Assembly: GCF_002726155.1 (NCBI RefSeq)
Contig: NZ_PBSH01000040.1
Span: 1-64,000 of the forward strand
Length of the DNA: 64,000 nt
From: Alcanivorax sp.
Lineage (GTDB): Bacteria > Pseudomonadota > Gammaproteobacteria > Pseudomonadales > Alcanivoracaceae
Direction of reading: 5' to 3'
In this document: positions 61,982-64,000 of the stretch, piece by piece
How positions within the stretch are numbered: position 1 is the stretch's first letter
How the letters are laid out: every line of letters begins with the position of its first letter
Notes under the pieces: generated by a model
Database searches by the model: none
Seen by the model: the letters and a program-made list of their open reading frames with translations, nothing else
Told to the model about the DNA's origin: nothing
Program-made: the position numbers and the translations under genes

Positions 61982-62000
61982 ATGACAGAAAGGGGTACAG
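61982..62000 (-). promoter_or_regulatory. Possible Pho-box upstream of the PhoX-type gene
   Basis: Leftward the site reads CTGTACC, five bases, CTGTCAT. The second half matches the PhoB half-site exactly but the spacing is one base longer than usual, and the first half is poor. About 100 bases upstream of the gene. Tentative. Confidence 0.25.
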
Positions 62001-62143
62001 ACCGTGTCATTTTCAATGCACGGATATGTCTATCAAAAGACAATGATTAGAGAGGAAGAATCAGAGCGGAGCGGGAGGGAAAATAAACGTAAACAGCTCC
62101 ACCATCGACCCCTACAGGCATCGATGGCGGAACAGAATAAAGA

Positions 62144-64000
<1,857 letters not shown>

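Overview
The window looks like chromosome of a marine gammaproteobacterium, most like Alcanivorax or a close relative. This is an inference from gene content: a DcaP-like porin, a CrbSR-type acetate locus, riboflavin operon order, and GC-rich coding DNA. No 16S rRNA gene or species marker is present. Coding density is high, most genes are core metabolism or housekeeping, and no insertion sequence, prophage or CRISPR array was seen.

Layout. 1-12.1 kb is an acetate/short-chain acid region: a partial DcaP-like porin, acs, a LuxR-type response regulator (CrbR-like), a very large transporter-fused hybrid histidine kinase (CrbS-like), a small membrane protein, a DnaQ-like exonuclease, a CNMP-CBS-DUF294 protein, and a sodium:solute symporter with its DUF4212 small subunit. 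12.4-16 kb holds a metallo-hydrolase, dusC and a porin. 16.5-19.7 kb is the isoprenoid start, xseB-ispA-dxs, followed by a convergent diguanylate cyclase. 21-28.8 kb is a leftward housekeeping set: glyA, nrdR-ribD-ribE-ribBA-ribH-nusB-thiL-pgpA. 29.1-32.5 kb carries ettA, a PilZ protein, an ECF sigma factor with its zinc-finger partner and a DoxX-like protein.

32.6-46.3 kb looks more accessory. It holds a pstSCAB transporter without phoU, and divergent from it an ArsM-type methyltransferase, a VTT-domain/flavin disulfide reductase fusion, two tandem TonB-dependent receptors behind Fur-box-like sites, a PepSY membrane protein, a DUF547 protein and a small membrane protein. It can be read as a metal/metalloid and iron handling block beside a phosphate (and so potentially arsenate) transporter. 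46.4-64 kb is again core: radA, alr, dnaB, rpsF-priB-rpsR-rplI, two related secreted unknowns, rlmB, rnr, tRNA-Leu(CAG), tatABC next to a Tat-dependent PhoX-type phosphatase, purA and a partial hisZ.

The most interesting non-coding signal is a set of about fourteen intergenic elements built from degenerate words with an exact 7-base period. The words come in several dialects (CTCGnnn, GCGTGnn, TCAACTn, GCGTCAG/GCCTGAn) and are usually arranged as two inverted arms, several times enclosing an inner hairpin or terminator. They occupy successive junctions of the rib operon and most junctions between 46 and 55 kb, and none was seen between 27.6 and 46.3 kb.
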